Positions 9,664 through 20,230 of a stretch of 64,000 bases of DNA are shown piece after piece (position 1 is the stretch's first letter; each line of letters begins with the position of its first letter). The notes under the pieces were generated by a model, which worked only from the letters and a program-made list of their open reading frames with translations, had not been told where the DNA came from and ran no database searches. The stretch comes from Stenotrophomonas rhizophila. GTDB lineage: Bacteria; Pseudomonadota; Gammaproteobacteria; Xanthomonadales; Xanthomonadaceae. Where the stretch lies: NCBI RefSeq assembly GCF_000661955.1, contig NZ_CP007597.1:124001-188000 (forward strand). Direction: 5' to 3'. The position numbers and the translations under genes were made by a program.

Positions 9664-10547
9664 CGGTGGCCGTCGCCGCTTGCCCAGGCGTCGGCGAGAC
9701 CGTCGCGGTAGGTCGCGAAGCGGGGCTGCCACTGCAAGGCCGCGCGCGTGCCGCGGCTGTCGATGCGTTTGTTGCTGGCGTAGAAGCGTCGCAGCGAGGC
9801 GGGGACAGCCGGGTCATCCCAGGCCTGCGCGGCGGGCAGCGGCAGGCCACTCAGCAACGCGGCATGCGCCAGCACGTCCTGCGGCGGGGCCGGCGCGTCG
9901 TCGGCCGGCAGATACAGCGCGTGCCCCTGCGGACGCTGCATCGCCGCCAGCACCGCAGCGGCCAGGTCTTCCACATGCAGCCGGTTGAACACCAGCCCGG
10001 GCCGGACCACATGCCGGGCCTTGCCCTGCGCCAGCTGCACCAGCGCGTTGCGCCCCCGACCGTACAGGGCGGGCAGGCGGAACACCGCCGAGGCGATACC
10101 GCGTGCCTGCGCGAACGCACGCCACTGCTGCTCCGCACGTAACCGTCGCAGGGCGGTGGCGTCGTCCGCATCGGCACGGGCCTGTTCGTCCACCCAGCCT
10201 CCGTCGCGGTCGGCGTAGACCGCCGTCGAGGACAGATAACCCACCCAGCGCAGCGCGGGGCTGTCGTGGAGTGCATCGGCGAGCAGGCGCAGCGCCGGGT
10301 CGCCCGCGTCCTCCGGCGGCACGCTGCACACGATCGCGTCCGCGCGCCGGAGCGCCGCGCGTAGCTCCTCATCAACCGGCACGCCCTCGGCCAGCCGATA
10401 CCGCGTCAGTCCGTCATCGGGGGCGGTGCCAGGGTCACGCACGGTGCCGCTGCATGCGATGCCCTGGGCCTGCAGCCGGGCGGCCAGGTGCCGCCCGCTG
10501 TAGCCCATGCCCAGCACCAGCACGTGCGCCGGCGCGGCCATCTGCAT
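9660..10547 (-). CDS. NAD(P)-dependent epimerase/SDR-like protein
   Basis: 295 aa, Rossmann fold; begins MQMAAPAHVLVLGMGYSGRH, with the nucleotide loop GMGYSGRHLA at about 13-22. YLSSTAVYADRDG near residue 108 is a YeeZ/extended-SDR-like active-site region and FRLPALYGRGRN follows. The pattern fits the YeeZ group of atypical SDRs (sugar-nucleotide epimerase-like); substrate unknown. It starts two bases after the panE-like stop (TGA-cc-ATG), so the genes are almost certainly cotranscribed. The final codons CAC CGG TAG run into a GTAG palindrome. Confidence 0.8.
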   Translation of the reverse strand: MQMAAPAHVLVLGMGYSGRHLAARLQAQGIACSGTVRDPGTAPDDGLTRYRLAEGVPVDEELRAALRRADAIVCSVPPEDAGDPALRLLADALHDSPALRWVGYLSSTAVYADRDGGWVDEQARADADDATALRRLRAEQQWRAFAQARGIASAVFRLPALYGRGRNALVQLAQGKARHVVRPGLVFNRLHVEDLAAAVLAAMQRPQGHALYLPADDAPAPPQDVLAHAALLSGLPLPAAQAWDDPAVPASLRRFYASNKRIDSRGTRAALQWQPRFATYRDGLADAWASGDGHR

Positions 10548-10549
10548 GG

Positions 10550-11488
10550 TCAGGCGCCGCGCTGGCGCTGGTAGGCCTGCAGGTGGCTGTAGGCCACCGC
10601 CAGCAGCGGGGCTGCCTGCCCGGCGGCACGTACACGCGCCAGCATGTCGCCCACGATCTGCTCGGCCTCCACCTGCTGGCCCGCTTCCAGGTCGCGCAGC
10701 ATGGACGCCTTCAACGCCGAGCCGGGCTGGGTCGTGGCCGTCAACGCGATCTCGCGCGCCTTGGCCGGAATCGGCTCGCCCGCGGCATCGGCCACGGCCA
10801 GACATTCGTCATACAGCCCACGCACGATCGCCGCGCCATCGTCGGTGGCCACGATCGTGCCCACATCGGCGCGCATCAGGCACGTCGCCGCCGCCAGGGT
10901 GGTCAGGAACGTGTACTTGATCCACTGCTCCTGCCCGATCGCATCGCTGGCCACATGGTCCACGTTCGCCTGCACGCACGCCGCCGCCAGCGCCAGCACC
11001 CGCGCGCTGCTGCCGGTACCGTCGCGCTCGCCGAAGGTCAGCTTGGCCGCCGGCGCCAGGTGCAGCACTGCGCCATCGGCGGCCTTGGTCGCACTGATGA
11101 AACACAGCCCGCCCAGCACCGCATCGCGCCCGAAACGCGCATCCAGTGCCGCGTAGTGGTGCAACCCGTTGAGGATCGGCAACAGCGTCGTACGCGGCCC
11201 CATCGCCGGGGCAATCGCCTCGATCGAACTGTCCAGGTCGTACGCCTTGCAGCTCAGGATCACCAGGTCGAACGGCTGCGCCGCCGCCAACGCAGGCAGC
11301 GCATCGGCCGTGACATGCGCCACCGGGAAGCGGGCATCGCCAAGCGGACTGCGGATCACCAGCCCCTCGGCCGCCAGCTGCGCCGCACGCGCGGGACGCA
11401 CCAGGAAGGTCACATCCACACCGGCCTGGGCCAGCCGACCACCAAAATAACCACCGGTACCACCGGCGCCGAGGATCAGGATACGCAT
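10550..11488 (-). CDS. panE: 2-dehydropantoate 2-reductase (ketopantoate reductase) family
   Basis: 312 aa. Reduces ketopantoate to pantoate with NADPH in pantothenate/CoA synthesis. N-terminal GAGGTGGYFGGRLAQAG dinucleotide loop at 7-23, central LILSCKAYD and LLPILNGLHH, and in the C-terminal domain EQWIKYTFLTTLAA with the Lys expected for catalysis. Several PanE-like paralogues exist in bacteria, so the assignment to pantothenate synthesis itself is an inference. First gene of a two-gene unit with the SDR. Confidence 0.85.
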   Translation of the reverse strand: MRILILGAGGTGGYFGGRLAQAGVDVTFLVRPARAAQLAAEGLVIRSPLGDARFPVAHVTADALPALAAAQPFDLVILSCKAYDLDSSIEAIAPAMGPRTTLLPILNGLHHYAALDARFGRDAVLGGLCFISATKAADGAVLHLAPAAKLTFGERDGTGSSARVLALAAACVQANVDHVASDAIGQEQWIKYTFLTTLAAATCLMRADVGTIVATDDGAAIVRGLYDECLAVADAAGEPIPAKAREIALTATTQPGSALKASMLRDLEAGQQVEAEQIVGDMLARVRAAGQAAPLLAVAYSHLQAYQRQRGA

Positions 11489-11743
11489 CGCACGCTCACT
11501 GCAGTTGGGGGATTCACCCTGCGATTGTGCCGGAGTTTTGCGGCACCCGCAGGGCGCTATGTGGCGGTTGGCGGAGCGCCTTCGTGAGCAGGACCGATGG
11601 ATTTCGAGCACGGCGGCCATCACACAGTGCAACCCCATCAATTGCAAAAGCCGAAGTGCCCAGCGCACGGCCGAGACCACCGCGCGTCAACACCCGAATT
11701 CCTCTCCCCCAGATTTCACAATTCATCCAATCGCATACGAAAA

Positions 11744-11765
11744 GAGCCGGGCAAACGCCCGGCTC
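11744..11765 (-). terminator. Terminator for the yadGH unit
   Basis: GAGCCGGGC-aaac-GCCCGGCTC, 9-bp stem, followed on the minus strand by TTTTCG. It lies in the 440-base gap between panE and yadH, downstream of yadH. Confidence 0.75.
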
Positions 11766-11791
11766 CACAGAAACAATAATTGCCGCGAGGT

Positions 11792-11814
11792 TGCCGGCCA
11801 GCGGCCGGCACTAC
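11792..11814 (-). repeat. GTAG palindrome, GCCGGCC subtype
   Basis: Minus-strand GTAG followed by TGCCGGCC-gct-GGCCGGCA. Same head as the other elements but a different stem. A further GCCGGGCC-gca-GGCCCGGC hairpin lies at 11900-11918, close behind the yadH stop. The rest of 11489-11928 shows nothing else recognisable. Confidence 0.75.
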
Positions 11815-11928
11815 CGGAACCTCGCAACCGCCTACCCCGATTCAATCCAGAGCCGCAGTTGACGTTGCTTCAGCAGTGGCAGTGGCAGTAAAGCGGGCCG
11901 CCGGGCCGCAGGCCCGGCAAAACACCCC

Positions 11929-12729
11929 TCAGCTCCGCATCCCCACGCCCCGCTTCAACAACCACAGTGCCAGCGCCGTCAGCGCCACCACGAAGCCGAT
12001 CATCAGCGCATACGCCACCCACAGCGGCACATCACTGGTGCCCAGCAGCCCATAGCGGAACGCATTGACCATGTAGAAAATCGGATTCGCGTGCGTCGCC
12101 GCCTCCGCCCACGTCGGCAGCAGCTGCACCGAATAGAACACACCGCCCAGGTAGGTCAGCGGGGTCAGGATGAAGGTCGGCACGATCGCCACATCATCGA
12201 ACTTCTTCGCGTACACCGCATTGATGAACCCGGCCAGCGAGAAAATCGTCGCGCCCAGCAGCACCGTCGTCAGCGTCACCAGCGGGTGCGGAATGCGCAC
12301 CGGCGTGAAGAACATCGCGATGATCAGCACGATCACGCCCACCATCAACCCGCGCAGCACCGCACCGGACACATACCCCCACAGGATCACCCAGTTCGGC
12401 ATCGGGCTGACCAGCAGCTCCTCCACGTGACGGCCGAACTTGGCGCCGAAGAATGACGAACTGATGTTGCCGTAACTGTTCTGGATCACGCTCATCATCA
12501 CCAGGCCCGGCACGATGAACTGCATGTAGGTGTAGCCGCCCATGTCGCCCACGCGCGAGCCGATCAGGCCGCCGAAGATCAGGAAATACAGCGTCATGGT
12601 GATCGCCGGCGGCACCAGGGTCTGGCCCCAGATGCGCAGGATGCGCGCCACTTCGCGGCGCACGATCGTCATCAACGCGATGCGGTTGCGCTGGCCGTCG
12701 GTCAGGACCGGGGTAGGGGTGGTGCTCAT
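11929..12729 (-). CDS. yadH: ABC-2 type exporter permease, YadH-like
   Basis: 266 aa with about six predicted membrane segments. An N-terminal cytoplasmic stretch (MTIVRREVARILRIWGQT) precedes the first helix, and the ABC-2 signature region HVEELLVSPMPNWVILWG lies mid-protein. The C-terminal TPLTYLGGVFYSVQLLP is typical of YadH/NodJ-type permeases. Partner of the ATPase upstream, whose stop overlaps this start by 4 bases (ATGA, 12726-12729). Substrate unknown. Confidence 0.9.
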   Translation of the reverse strand: MSTTPTPVLTDGQRNRIALMTIVRREVARILRIWGQTLVPPAITMTLYFLIFGGLIGSRVGDMGGYTYMQFIVPGLVMMSVIQNSYGNISSSFFGAKFGRHVEELLVSPMPNWVILWGYVSGAVLRGLMVGVIVLIIAMFFTPVRIPHPLVTLTTVLLGATIFSLAGFINAVYAKKFDDVAIVPTFILTPLTYLGGVFYSVQLLPTWAEAATHANPIFYMVNAFRYGLLGTSDVPLWVAYALMIGFVVALTALALWLLKRGVGMRS

Positions 12730-13685
12730 GCCGCATTCTCCTGGTTGCCGGTGAGGCGCACGAACAGCTCCTCCAGGCGGTTGCTCTTGGTCCGCATCGA
12801 ACGCACCCGGATACCGGCCGCGTTCAAGGCTTCAAATACCCGGTTGAGGTCCATCGCGCGCGGCATGTCCACGTCCAGCGTGTGCCCGTCGGTGGCGATC
12901 AGCGTGGCGCCTTCGATCACCGGCAGCTCGGCCGGCAGGCTGCCGTCGATGTCGAACAGGAAGCCTTCCACGTCCAGCTTGGCCAGCAGCTCACGCATCG
13001 GCCCCTGGGTGACGATCTGGCCGTGATTGATGATGGCCAGGTTGCGGCACAGGTGCTCGGCTTCTTCCAGGTAGTGCGTGGTCAGGATGATCGTCGTGCC
13101 GGCGGCATTGATCTCCTTGAGCACCCGCCACATGTCGCGGCGGATCTCGATGTCCACCCCGGCCGTGGGCTCGTCCAGGATCAGCAGGCGCGGGCGGGTC
13201 ATCATCGCGCGGGCGATCATCAGCCGGCGCTTCATGCCGCCGGACAGCGTGCGGCTCATCACCTGCGCCTTCTCCCACAAGTGGGCGCGCTTGAGCTCCT
13301 CTTCGGCCATCTTCTCGGCCTCGGCACGGGCCACGCCATAGAAGCCGGCGTAGTTGACCAGGATGTCGAAGGGCTTTTCGAACAGGTTGAAGTTGATTTC
13401 CTGCGGTACCAGGCCGATCAGGCGCATCGTGGCGCTGCGGTTGCGCACCAGGTCGCTGCCGAAGACCTCGACCTGGCCCTCGCTGAGGTTCACCAGCGAG
13501 CTGATGATGCCGATCAGGGTCGACTTGCCGGCGCCGTTGGGGCCCAGCAGGGCGAAGAAGTCGCCCGGGGCCACGTCCAGCGAGACGCCCTTCAGGGCCT
13601 GGGTGCCGTTGTCGTAGGTCTTGCGGAGGTCACGCACCCGCAGGGCGGGGGCGGCGGTGGGCGCGGGAGTGTTCTGGGAAGCCAA
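12726..13685 (-). CDS. yadG: ABC transporter ATPase, YadG-like
   Basis: 319 aa from the chosen TTG start. Walker A GPNGAGKST, Q-loop LVPQEINFN, signature LSGGMKRR, Walker B LLILDEPTAGVD and switch His in TTHYLEEAEHL are all present, and the C-terminal domain ends RSMRTKSNRLEELFVRL. Very similar in pattern to E. coli YadG. The reading frame stays open to 13775, but an upstream start would overlap the divergent fpr promoter region. The TTG at 13685 has AAGG 8 bases upstream and gives the expected N-terminal length. Confidence 0.9.
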   Translation of the reverse strand: MASQNTPAPTAAPALRVRDLRKTYDNGTQALKGVSLDVAPGDFFALLGPNGAGKSTLIGIISSLVNLSEGQVEVFGSDLVRNRSATMRLIGLVPQEINFNLFEKPFDILVNYAGFYGVARAEAEKMAEEELKRAHLWEKAQVMSRTLSGGMKRRLMIARAMMTRPRLLILDEPTAGVDIEIRRDMWRVLKEINAAGTTIILTTHYLEEAEHLCRNLAIINHGQIVTQGPMRELLAKLDVEGFLFDIDGSLPAELPVIEGATLIATDGHTLDVDMPRAMDLNRVFEALNAAGIRVRSMRTKSNRLEELFVRLTGNQENAA

Positions 13686-13789
13686 GCTCTTGCCTTCGCG
13701 CCCATGGGCTGGCGCTGGATAGGGGCGGGGAGCGGCTATTATAGAAGACCCCGAGGGCTTGCCCCGGCTACACACTGTCCCGAAAAGTC

Positions 13790-14539
13790 GTGCCTGCCCA
13801 ATTCCCCCTCAAACTGGTCGACCGGCGCATGCTGGCCCCGACCGTCGGCCACTACCAGTTCCTGCGTGATGACGGCCAGCCGCTGGATTTCCAGCCCGGG
13901 CAGTTCATCCAGGTCCATTTCGAGTACGCCGACGGCACCGCCACCAAGCGCAGTTACTCGCTGGCCACCATTCACAACCACGCCCTCGGCGCGGGCGAAG
14001 CGGTCGATATCGCGGTCAGTTTCGTCCCCGGCGGCGCCGCCACGGCCCTGTTCGAGGGCCTGGACATCGGCGGCCACGTCACCGCCAGCGGCCCGTTCGG
14101 CCGGTTCTGCCTGCAGCCGGGCGACCACAACGCCCGCTACCTGCTGATCGCCACCGGCACCGGGGTCACCCCGTACCGGTCGATGCTGCCGCTGCTGGCC
14201 ACCGCCATGGCCGAGCGCGGGGTGGAGGTGGTGCTGCTGCAGGGCGCCCGCACCCCCACCGAGCTGCTCTACAGCGACGACTTCTATGCCTTCGCGGCCG
14301 CCCACCCGGGCTTCCGCTACGTGCCGTGCCTGTCGCGCGAGCTGCCCGACAACCCGCATCCGGACGTGCGCCACGGCTACGTGCAGCAGCACCTGGCCGA
14401 GTTCGCACCGAACCCGGCCACCGACATCGCCTACCTGTGCGGCAACCCGGACATGGTCGATGCCACCTTCGAGTCCCTGAAGGACGCCGGCCTGCCGACC
14501 CCGCAGGTGCGGCGCGAGAAGTACGTCAGCAGCAAGTAA
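13790..14539 (+). CDS. fpr: Ferredoxin/flavodoxin-NADP+ reductase
   Basis: 249 aa FAD enzyme moving electrons between NADPH and ferredoxin or flavodoxin; cytosolic. The FAD motif RSYSLA is at about 57-62, the NADP-binding GTGVTPYRSM near 124, and LCGNPDMVD near 221. The C-terminus, EKYVSSK, lacks the terminal Tyr/Trp of plastid types, as in bacterial subclass enzymes. GTG start at 13790, divergent from yadG with about 100 bases between them; no clear Shine-Dalgarno. Confidence 0.9.
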   Translation: MPAQFPLKLVDRRMLAPTVGHYQFLRDDGQPLDFQPGQFIQVHFEYADGTATKRSYSLATIHNHALGAGEAVDIAVSFVPGGAATALFEGLDIGGHVTASGPFGRFCLQPGDHNARYLLIATGTGVTPYRSMLPLLATAMAERGVEVVLLQGARTPTELLYSDDFYAFAAAHPGFRYVPCLSRELPDNPHPDVRHGYVQQHLAEFAPNPATDIAYLCGNPDMVDATFESLKDAGLPTPQVRREKYVSSK

Positions 14540-14544
14540 CCGGT

Positions 14545-14572
14545 GCGGCGCGCGCTAAGATGCGCGCGCCGC
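14545..14572. terminator. GC-rich hairpin after fpr
   Basis: GCGGCGCGCGC-taagat-GCGCGCGCCGC, 11-bp stem between fpr and the diguanylate cyclase gene; no T-run, so termination would be weak or factor-dependent. Confidence 0.5.
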
Positions 14573-14590
14573 CCTGAGGCGCGAGGCCGC

Positions 14591-15757
14591 ATGACCCTGG
14601 ATTTCCCCACCGTCGCCGTGCTCGGCTACCTGCTGTGCCTGGGCATCGCGCTGGGCTTCTCACTGCTGTTGTTGGTCCTGCGCGGGCAACCGGCGCTGCG
14701 GCTGTGGACGGCCAGCCTGTGGCTGCTGGCGCTCAGCCTGACCTCGGTGGCGCTGCGCGCCCAGCTGCCCGTCGTGCCTTTGGTGATCTTCGGCAACGCC
14801 GTACTGGCGCTGTCGGCGGTGCTGATGCTGTACGGCGTGGCGCGCCACCTGCAGCGACGGCTGCCGGCCTGGCAGCCGGCCCTGCTGGCCGGGGCATACG
14901 TGGCCGGCATCGTGGTGTTCGTGGTGCCGTTCCCGAACCTGGCGGTCCGGCTCAACGTGGCCAGCCTGTTCGCGGTGCTGATCAACAGCTGGATGGCCTG
15001 GATGCTGGTGCGCCATGCACCGCCCGAGCAGCGCACCAGCTGCCGGCTGGCCGCGGCCATCTTCGCGGCCGAAGCGGGGGTGTACGTGGTGCGGCTGTGG
15101 CTGCCGGTGGCGCCCGATGCCGGACAGGACATCTTCCGGGCCGGCGCGCCGATGTTCGCCACCTACCTCGCGGGCATTTTCCTGGAACTGGCCCGCTGCT
15201 TCGCGCTGGTCCTGCTGCTGGTGGAGAAGATGCTGGTCGACCTGCGCCGCGTGGCACGCACCGACGGGCTCACCGGCCTGCTCAACCGCGGCGCGGTGCT
15301 GGCCGATGGCCAGGCGTGCCTGCAGCAGTGCCAGCGGCAGCAGCAACCGCTGGCCCTGCTGCTGCTGGACGTGGACCACTTCAAGCAGGTCAACGACCGC
15401 TGGGGGCATATCGCGGGCGACCAGGTGCTGCACCACTTCGCCTCGGTCGTGGCCAACTGCCTGGCCAGCCAGCAGCCGCTGCTGGGCCGCTACGGCGGCG
15501 AGGAGTTCGTGGTGCTGCTGCCGGGTGCCGACCATGCCCGTGCCCTCCAACACGCCGCCTACATTCGCGCGCAGCTGCAGGCGCACCCCGCCTACGTGGG
15601 CGACATGCCGGTCACGGTCACCACCAGCATCGGGTTGGCGGTCGGCACCGGCGCGCACGACCTGGCGGCCTTGCTGGCCGCCGCCGACCGGGCGCTCTAC
15701 CAGGCCAAGGCCGACGGCCGCGATCGCACTGTCAGTGCGGTGCCACTGCCTGCCTGA
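14591..15757 (+). CDS. Membrane-anchored GGDEF diguanylate cyclase
   Basis: 388 aa. An N-terminal module of about six or seven hydrophobic segments (residues 7-215) precedes a GGDEF domain that would make cyclic di-GMP from two GTP. The active-site loop RYGGEEF (Gly302-Phe306) is intact, as are LLLDVDHFKQVND (metal Asp) and the entry DGLTGLLNR. No RxxD inhibitory site precedes the GGEEF loop (sequence there is PLLGR), so product inhibition through that site is unlikely. The sensory membrane module resembles 7TM-type input domains. Tail RALYQAKADGRDR is standard. Monocistronic by spacing. Confidence 0.92.
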   Translation: MTLDFPTVAVLGYLLCLGIALGFSLLLLVLRGQPALRLWTASLWLLALSLTSVALRAQLPVVPLVIFGNAVLALSAVLMLYGVARHLQRRLPAWQPALLAGAYVAGIVVFVVPFPNLAVRLNVASLFAVLINSWMAWMLVRHAPPEQRTSCRLAAAIFAAEAGVYVVRLWLPVAPDAGQDIFRAGAPMFATYLAGIFLELARCFALVLLLVEKMLVDLRRVARTDGLTGLLNRGAVLADGQACLQQCQRQQQPLALLLLDVDHFKQVNDRWGHIAGDQVLHHFASVVANCLASQQPLLGRYGGEEFVVLLPGADHARALQHAAYIRAQLQAHPAYVGDMPVTVTTSIGLAVGTGAHDLAALLAAADRALYQAKADGRDRTVSAVPLPA

Positions 15758-15864
15758 GCCTGGCCGGCGCACGCCGCCCGTGCCACCGGTACCGCGCTGG
15801 TCACATCCAGCGCGCCCCTTCGTCATGGCATGCTGAGACCCTTCAATCCAGGATGCGATCGAAC

Positions 15865-17372
15865 ATGCGAGTTTCCTGCCGTCCCTTGGCGACCGGTGCA
15901 GCCTTGCTGCTGCTGGCCGCCTGCCAGGCCACACCGGAGGCCACCCCGGAAGCCGCGCAACGTCAATACGGACACCTGACGTTCAAGCCGTGCACGCTGA
16001 CCAGCACCCAGGCCAGCGACAACGTGGAAGCGCAATGCGCCACCCTGCAGGTGGCCGAGAACCCGGCCGCGCCGGACGGCCGCAAGATCGGGTTGAACAT
16101 TGCCTGGCTGGATACCAGCAACGAAGGCGAGGGCAAGGGCGACCCGGTGTTCTTCCTGGCCGGTGGACCGGGCCAGGCAGCGACCGAAGTGGCTGCGGTG
16201 ATCAACGTGGCGTTGCGCGAAGTGCGCAAGCAGCGCGACATCATCCTGGTCGACCAGCGCGGCACCGGCAAATCCAACCCGCTCACCTGCGTGGGGGCCG
16301 ACGGCAAGGAAATGGCGCTGGACGACACCATCGCCCCGACCACCCAGGCCATTGCCGACTTCGCCGCGCAGTGCGCCACGTCGCTGGCCAGCCGCGCCGA
16401 CACCCGCTTCTACACCACCACCCAGGCCATCGCCGACATCGACACCGTGCGTGCGGCGCTGGGCGTGGACAAGATCAACCTGATCGGCGGGTCCTACGGC
16501 ACCCGCGTGGCCCAGCAGTACGCCGCGCACTACCCGCAGCACACCCGTGCGGTGGTGATCGACGGGGTGGCCCCGAACGACGTGGTAGTTGGCGGTGATT
16601 TCGCCAACACCTTTGAAGCCGCCATCGACCTGCAGGCGGCGCAGTGCAGGAAGGATGCCGCCTGCGCCAAGCGCTTCCCGGTCGATACGCGCACCCAGCT
16701 GAAGAACGTCATGGACGCGCTGGCCAAAGCCCCGGTCGAGGTCGAGTACCGCGACCCGGGGACCGCCGAAACCAAGCGCGATGTGTTGACGTCCGATTCG
16801 GTCACCGGCCTGGCCTTCATGTTCTCCTACATGCCCGAGTTGTCCTCGCTGCTGCCGGTGGTGCTGGATGAAGCCGCGCATGGCCGCTACGCCCCGCTGA
16901 TGTCGCTGAGCAGGATGGCCAGCCGCTCGCTGGGCGTGCAGATGAACCGTGGCATGCAGTGGTCGGTGATCTGCGCCGAGGATGCCGACCGCTACCAGGA
17001 GCCGGCCACAAGCGATCGCCTGCTCGGTCCGGAAGTGGCGCGCATGTTCTTCGCCGCCTGCCCGGGCTGGAAGGTGGGCACGCGCCCGAAGGATTTCACC
17101 GCGCCGCTGACGAGCGACCTGCCGGTGCTGCTGCTGTCGGGCCAGTTCGATCCGGTCACCCCGCCGCGCTACGCCGAGCAGGTGCTCAAGACGCTGCCCA
17201 ACGGCCGCCACCTGATCGCCAAGGGCCAGGGCCACGGCACCCTCAACGCCGGTTGCATGCCGCGCCTGCTGGGCCAGTTCATGGACAAGGCAGATGCCAA
17301 ATCGCTTGACGCCACCTGCCTGGACTCGCTGAGCCCGGTGCCGGCCTTCACCTCGTTCAACGGATGGGAACC

Positions 17373-17376
<4 letters not shown>
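15865..17376 (+). CDS. Lipoprotein alpha/beta hydrolase, tripeptidyl-aminopeptidase-like
   Basis: 503 aa. Signal peptide with lipobox LAAC (Cys19 from the ATG at 15865; an in-frame ATG at 15853 is possible). The alpha/beta hydrolase core carries the oxyanion region LAGGPGQAA, DQRGTGKSN, nucleophile elbow GGSYGTR (Ser210), acid GQFDPVTPP (Asp429) and GQGHGTLN (His457). Its split architecture with the TAP-like C-terminal domain fits the SlpD/SlpE and proline iminopeptidase-like peptidases. Its TGA stop overlaps the next gene's ATG (17373-17376), so it is translationally coupled to the NatA-like ATPase. Peptide release for the exporter is speculative. Confidence 0.87.
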
Positions 17377-18115
<739 letters not shown>

Positions 18116-18119
<4 letters not shown>

Positions 18120-19300
18120 GTTCGTTGAGCACGTTGTTGACCGTGATGCGCAAGGAACTGCGCGATCTTTCCCGCGACCGCCGCACCCTCGCCCTTACCT
18201 TGCTGCTGGGCCCGCTGCTGTATCCCATCCTGATCCTGGGCATGGGCAAGCTGGCCGAAAGCCGGGTCAAGACCCAGATCGACAAACCGCTGGACATCGC
18301 CACCATCGGCCGCGAGAACGCCCCCAACCTGGTGCGCTTCCTGGCCGCGCAGGGGCTCAACGCGGTCGATGCGCCCAAGGATCTGACCGCGGCCATCCGT
18401 GACCAGCAGATCGACGTCGCGCTGCGGATCAGCCCGGACTTCGGCAAGGACTGGGCCGAAGGCCGCCCGGCGCTGGTGGAGATCGTCAAGGACAGCACCC
18501 GCCGCGCCGCCGACATCCCCAGCATGCGCCTGCAGACCGCGCTGGCCGGCTACAACCAGCAGGTGGGCGCGTTGCGCCTGCTTGCCCGTGGCGTGGATGC
18601 CCAGGTCGCGCGGCCACTGGATCTGGCCACCCAGGACCTGGCCACTGCCGAAGCCAAGCGCGGCCAGGTGCTGTCGTTCCTGCTGCCGGTGCTGCTGACC
18701 ATCACCTCGTTCCTGGGCGGTGCCTACCTGGTGATGGACACCACCGCCGGTGAGCGCGAGCGCCAGTCGCTGGAACCGCTGCTGGCCACCCCGGCCTCCC
18801 GCAGCGCGATTGTCAGTGGCAAGATCGTCGCCGCCTGCGTGGTGGGCATGGCGTCGCTGCTGCTCACCTTGCTCGCGTTCAAACTGAGTGCGCAGCTCTC
18901 CAGCAGCGGGGCGGGGCGACAGCTCAACATGGGCTTCCTGCCGATGCTGCAGATGCTGCTGATCATGCTGCCGATGCTGTTCATCGGCACCTCGCTGCTG
19001 ACGTTCCTGTCGGCCGCGGCCAAGAGCATGAAGGAAGCCCAGAGCCACATGACCTGGCTGATGCTGCTGCCGATGCTGCCCGGCTACGCGTTGATGGTGT
19101 ACCCGCTGAAGAGCGAGCTGTGGCAGTTCGCGGTGCCGTTCCTGGCGCAGAACCAGATGCTGCTGAAGATCATCCGCCACGAAGCGATCAGCATGCAGAT
19201 GTGGGCCGTCTATCTGGCCGCCGGCTTCGGCCTTGCCGCGGTGCTGTGGTATGCGGCGGTGCGCCGTTACCACCAGGAGCGGTTGGCCATTTCGGGCTGA
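18116..19300 (+). CDS. ABC transporter permease, NatB-like
   Basis: 394 aa. One N-terminal membrane segment (LALTLLLGPLLYPILILGMG) precedes a large extracytoplasmic domain of about 150 residues. Five or so membrane segments follow in the C-terminal half, including LLPVLLTITSFLGGAYLVMD and MLLIMLPMLFIGTSLLTFL. The cytoplasmic motif GERERQSLEPLLATPASR is the hallmark of ABC-2/NatB permeases. Partner of the NatA-like ATPase; transported substrate (Na+, peptide or drug) not determinable from sequence. Confidence 0.88.
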
Positions 19301-19307
19301 GCACACC

Positions 19308-19335
19308 GGGGCGATGGCGAGTGCGCCATCGCCCC
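19308..19335. terminator. Long GC hairpin between natB-like and araC-like genes
   Basis: GGGGCGATGGCG-agtg-CGCCATCGCCCC, 12-bp perfect stem at a convergent junction; no T-run on either side, not a GTAG element. Confidence 0.6.
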
Positions 19336-19346
19336 GTCGGCCGCTC

Positions 19347-20153
19347 TCATCCGCGTGCATCCCGCGCATACCGCGCCGGTGTATCGCCCAGTTCGCGTTT
19401 GAATACCGCGATGAACGCGCTGGTGGTCTCATACCCCAGCGCCAACGCGGTACGCGTGACCGTGTCACCTGCCGCCAGCCGGGGCAGCGCATGCAGCACC
19501 CGCAGCCGTTGCCGCCAGCGCGACAGCCCCATACCGGTTTCGCGCTGCCATTGGCGGGTGAGCGTGCGGCTGGACAGGCCGGCGAACGCTGCCCAGTGCT
19601 CGACGCTGCGGTTGTCCTCGGGGTGGGCGGCGAACGCGCTGGCCACGCGTCGCAACCGTCGATCCTGCGGATGTGCCAGGGCCAACGGCAACGCCGGGTG
19701 GGTGGCGATCTCATCCACGATCACCCCTGCCAGGCGTCGCTGTGCAGCATCCAACGGACCGGGCGGCCACTGCTGCGCGCGCTGGATGGCGGCCTGCAGC
19801 AGCGGCCCCGGTGCCAGGATCCGGGGCTGGTCGGGCAGCAGCGCGCTGGCGGCTGCGTTGAAGTACAGGCTCCACCCCTCAAAGCCCTGTGGCGCCAGCA
19901 ACGCGTGCGGCAGGTCAGGCGGAATCCAGGCCAGGTGGCCGGCCGGCAACAGCCAGTGCGTGGCCCCCACGTCGATCTGCATCAGGCCGCTGTCGGCGCC
20001 CAGCAGTTGCCCACGCGCATGCTGGTGGCGCGGTGTGCGCCGTGGACCGGCCCGGCCGCCACGCCGGACCGTGTGGGCAGCGAACAGAAGCGGGCCCGCG
20101 GGCGCATCGGCCAGCGCCGGGTCGAGCAGGGCGGGATGTGTCGGATCTGCCAT
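19347..20153 (-). CDS. AraC-family transcriptional regulator
   Basis: 268 aa. An N-terminal cupin-like sensor (HQHARGQLLG near 43, WLLPAGHLAWIPPDLPH near 67-83) precedes a C-terminal double helix-turn-helix (RSVEHWAAFAGLSSRTLTRQ and VTRTALALGYETTSAFIAVF). The sensor layout resembles NimR/YdeO-type AraC proteins that respond to small molecules. It is divergent from the 84-aa gene at 20231 (77 bases between starts), so that gene is a candidate target, as AraC proteins often regulate a neighbour. Confidence 0.88.
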   Translation of the reverse strand: MADPTHPALLDPALADAPAGPLLFAAHTVRRGGRAGPRRTPRHQHARGQLLGADSGLMQIDVGATHWLLPAGHLAWIPPDLPHALLAPQGFEGWSLYFNAAASALLPDQPRILAPGPLLQAAIQRAQQWPPGPLDAAQRRLAGVIVDEIATHPALPLALAHPQDRRLRRVASAFAAHPEDNRSVEHWAAFAGLSSRTLTRQWQRETGMGLSRWRQRLRVLHALPRLAAGDTVTRTALALGYETTSAFIAVFKRELGDTPARYARDARG

Positions 20154-20230
20154 ATCAGGTGGCAGTTATACGACAGAACCGCCGTTGCGGTCCTTGGATA
20201 CTGGCATTCCCCCCCTTGGAGCGTGCCCCG

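Noticed and set aside
11489..11743. Possible short genes in the panE-yadH gap
   Set aside because: Frames of about 60-130 codons there show no ribosome sites, have poor composition and overlap hairpins.
13686..13775. Longer N-terminus for the yadG ATPase
   Set aside because: Would overlap the divergent fpr start region and is not matched by the usual family length; TTG at 13685 has a ribosome site.
14635..15864. Upstream extension of the hydrolase frame through the GGDEF gene
   Set aside because: The frame is open by GC bias only; the lipoprotein signal at 15865 marks the real start.
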